Shown here piece by piece: positions 62,712-64,000 of a stretch of DNA of 64,000 nt. Both the position numbers and the translations under genes were made by a program. Within the stretch, counting starts at the first letter, position 1. Each line of letters opens with the position of its first letter. Below the pieces are notes generated by a model. The model did not search any database. It was given only the letters and a program-made list of their open reading frames with translations, and was not told where the DNA came from. Source of the stretch: Haloplanus sp. CK5-1 (GTDB lineage: Archaea; Halobacteriota; Halobacteria; Halobacteriales; Haloferacaceae); contig NZ_CP147505.1 of the NCBI RefSeq assembly GCF_037201915.1, positions 372,001 through 436,000 of the forward strand, in the 5' to 3' direction.

Positions 62712-63402
62712 GGTCGCGTTAACTTTGGCGTGAGTTGTGCCGGACGGCGAGGGCTTGGAGCCACGATTCTGCTGTCTGCGGTTCGACATGGCTGAAACTA
62801 GTTGCGAACGATGAGGTTCGTCGTTCTATCTCCCAAAAGACACGTTCGATGGCATTCCGATTCCCGTGTGAAATCATCTGGAATCGGCACCCGTCTTCGT
62901 CGAGGACGTTCACCAAGTAATCGGCGTCATCGACGAGAAATTCGACGCCATCTAGCCGATATCGTCGATGAAGCTCGGTCAGAAACCATCGCGTCGTCTG
63001 TTTCGTTGTCGCTGGAAACAGCCTGAACTGCAGGATTTCGTTTGTTTGGGGATCGACGGCACCGTACAGCCAGTAGTCGTCGCCGTTGATGCGGATCACT
63101 TTCTCGTCAACCGCAAGTTGATCCGCACTCACCGTCGACATCGGCTGTAGATCGGCCTTGTGCACCCAGTTGTGAACCGCGACGTGACTACGTTTGACTC
63201 CCAACTCATCGAGAAACTGACTGGCATCCCTTGTTGACATACCGGCGAGATGACACCGGATGCCCACTTGAATCGCCCACTCGGGAGTCCGCTTTCGCTC
63301 CACAAACGACAAGTCGATCCACTCGATACATCCGTTGAGGCGGTCGAATTCTGCCATAAGCACTCAGAACTCGTCCGCCTCATCCTCTAACTTAACGCGA
63401 CC
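62712..63402 (-). mobile_element. IS6-family insertion sequence, copy 2
   Basis: 691 bp with the same ends as copy 1 (GGTCGCGTTAACTTTGG left). Left flank GATGAAAC and right flank AGCGAATT do not match, so there is no target duplication and flanking DNA was rearranged or deleted. Confidence 0.9.
62719..63357 (-). CDS. IS6-family DDE transposase (copy 2)
   Basis: 212 aa, nearly the same as copy 1 with full DDE residues and HTH; begins MAEFDRLNGCIEW from ATG 63357. Appears functional. Orientation is the same as copy 1, so the copies could recombine and delete the cargo. Confidence 0.92.
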   Translation of the reverse strand: MAEFDRLNGCIEWIDLSFVERKRTPEWAIQVGIRCHLAGMSTRDASQFLDELGVKRSHVAVHNWVHKADLQPMSTVSADQLAVDEKVIRINGDDYWLYGAVDPQTNEILQFRLFPATTKQTTRWFLTELHRRYRLDGVEFLVDDADYLVNVLDEDGCRFQMISHGNRNAIERVFWEIERRTSSFATSFSHVEPQTAESWLQALAVRHNSRQS

Positions 63403-63423
63403 AGCGAATTCGGGACTGCGGTT

Positions 63424-63972
63424 ATGGACCGCGAGGCTGCGTACGTGAAACAGCAAATCGCTACTGATGACCGAATTCTGAATGTAGGATGCGGCATCGG
63501 TTCGCTCGAAGAACGCTTTCCCGAGCACGAGATTATCGGACTGGATCGTTCGGCGGCGATGGTACAAGCAGCTCAAAATCGAGTTTCTGCACCGTTCGTT
63601 CTTGGCGATGCGACTGCGCTCCCGATCGCAACCGCGTCGATTGATGCGGTCGTCTTCGTCTCAACGCTCGAATTCATCCCTCGTCTCGATGCAGTACTTA
63701 GGGAAGCGACTCGCGTCCTCGCTTCCGGTGGGACGCTGGTTGCACTCGTGTTGAACACGCGCTCGGAGTATGTACAATCGAACCTTCAGCGAGAGGGTTC
63801 GTACTTCCAGCGGATGGTCCACCGGGACTCTGACGCCGTGACGAAAACCATCTTGGAATACGTTGATGGGAAGCAGGAGTTCTTTTTGGGAATCTCCGAT
63901 GAGGAAGTCTTCGAGAGTACTGATCCAACGACTGCTGCGATCTCAGCGATAGTCGGAACTCCGCATGAGTGA
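63424..63972 (+). CDS. Class I SAM-dependent methyltransferase, N-terminus cut by IS copy 2
   Basis: 182 aa from ATG 63424: motif I ILNVGCGIGSLEE, motif II-like GLDRSAAMV, then FVLGDATALPIATASIDAVVFV. The frame is open back to the IS edge with SEFGTAV, which looks like normal protein, so the true start lay upstream and was lost; the first ATG may now serve. Substrate unknown. The remaining 28 nt hold nothing. Confidence 0.75.
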   Translation: MDREAAYVKQQIATDDRILNVGCGIGSLEERFPEHEIIGLDRSAAMVQAAQNRVSAPFVLGDATALPIATASIDAVVFVSTLEFIPRLDAVLREATRVLASGGTLVALVLNTRSEYVQSNLQREGSYFQRMVHRDSDAVTKTILEYVDGKQEFFLGISDEEVFESTDPTTAAISAIVGTPHE

Positions 63973-64000
63973 CCACAATATCCTTGCCTGCGTTCCGTGA

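Larger units (their letters stand above)
56284..63402. mobile_element. IS6-bounded accessory island (pseudo-composite element)
   Basis: Two IS6-family copies of identical length (691 bp) in the same orientation enclose 5.7 kb of lower-GC DNA. Neither IS has an 8-bp target duplication at its own ends, nor do the outer flanks match, so the pair has recombined or made adjacent deletions rather than being two clean insertions. Cargo includes a decayed integrase and a PIN/HTH pair. Confidence 0.7.

Noticed and set aside
56291-63357. Fresh composite transposon with target duplications
   Set aside because: No 8-bp match between any flank pair, and the two IS copies differ by several bases.
1-64000. 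CRISPR arrays
   Set aside because: No evenly spaced repeats of 25-40 nt were seen, and no cas genes.

Overview
The window is a stretch of haloarchaeal (class Halobacteria) chromosome. The support is: very GC-rich coding DNA with acidic proteins; archaeal information-processing genes (tfb, pcn, radA, rfcS, Orc1/Cdc6, Nmd3, archaeal alaS); a double-length TatC next to a normal TatC; a HemAT globin-coupled transducer; a SAMP2-type ubiquitin-like domain; many small zinc-ribbon proteins typical of halophiles; and TATA boxes 24-30 nt upstream of start codons, implying leaderless mRNAs. The genus cannot be fixed from the sequence.

Layout. 1-7.3 kb: a tetrapyrrole cluster on the minus strand (hemB, hemL, hemC, hemD) that also holds an ammonium transporter fused to a PII protein and a nitrilase homologue without its catalytic cysteine. 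7.3-16.2 kb: DedA, PHP, DUF5784/5786/5789-type proteins, an XPD/DinG-like helicase, Nmd3, HtpX-PspAB. 16.3-21.6 kb: radA, an SQR-like flavoprotein with a DUF1641 partner, sufU, tfb, pcn. 21.7-33 kb: DUF2249 proteins, a flavin monooxygenase, rlmE, a VUT/YhhQ transporter with an RHH regulator, divergent tatCt/tatCo, larE. 33-43 kb: a MutS-type ATPase, Orc1/Cdc6, rpiA, a DUF1931 histone-like protein, larB, a phosphohexomutase and a SAMP2-GNAT fusion. 43-56 kb: a DJ-1/PfpI protein, rfcS interrupted by a 694-aa intein, hemAT, alaS, a hydrolase without its nucleophile, a GATase, prs, a truncated uracil-DNA glycosylase and a HIT protein.

56.3-63.4 kb is an accessory island. Two same-orientation 691-bp IS6-family copies bound about 5.7 kb of lower-GC DNA. 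The cargo is an unrecognised gene set (one product ends in two PCNA-box-like motifs, another gene is split by an amber codon), a decayed tyrosine integrase, a block of perfect short hairpins, a PIN-nuclease/winged-helix pair flanked by two diverged copies of a repeat with codon-like conservation, and genes cut by the right-hand IS copy.

How genes work together: HemL, HemB, HemC and HemD are four consecutive tetrapyrrole steps. PCNA, RFC, RadA, Orc/Cdc6, the MutS-like ATPase and the XPD-like helicase cover replication and repair. LarB and LarE serve nickel-pincer cofactor synthesis from separate loci. The most noteworthy items are the SAMP2-GNAT fusion, the Amt-PII fusion with an overlapping upstream ORF, the recurrent compact hairpins (intergenic and inside a coding sequence), the island cargo, and four convergent gene pairs whose stop codons interlock at a shared CTAG.
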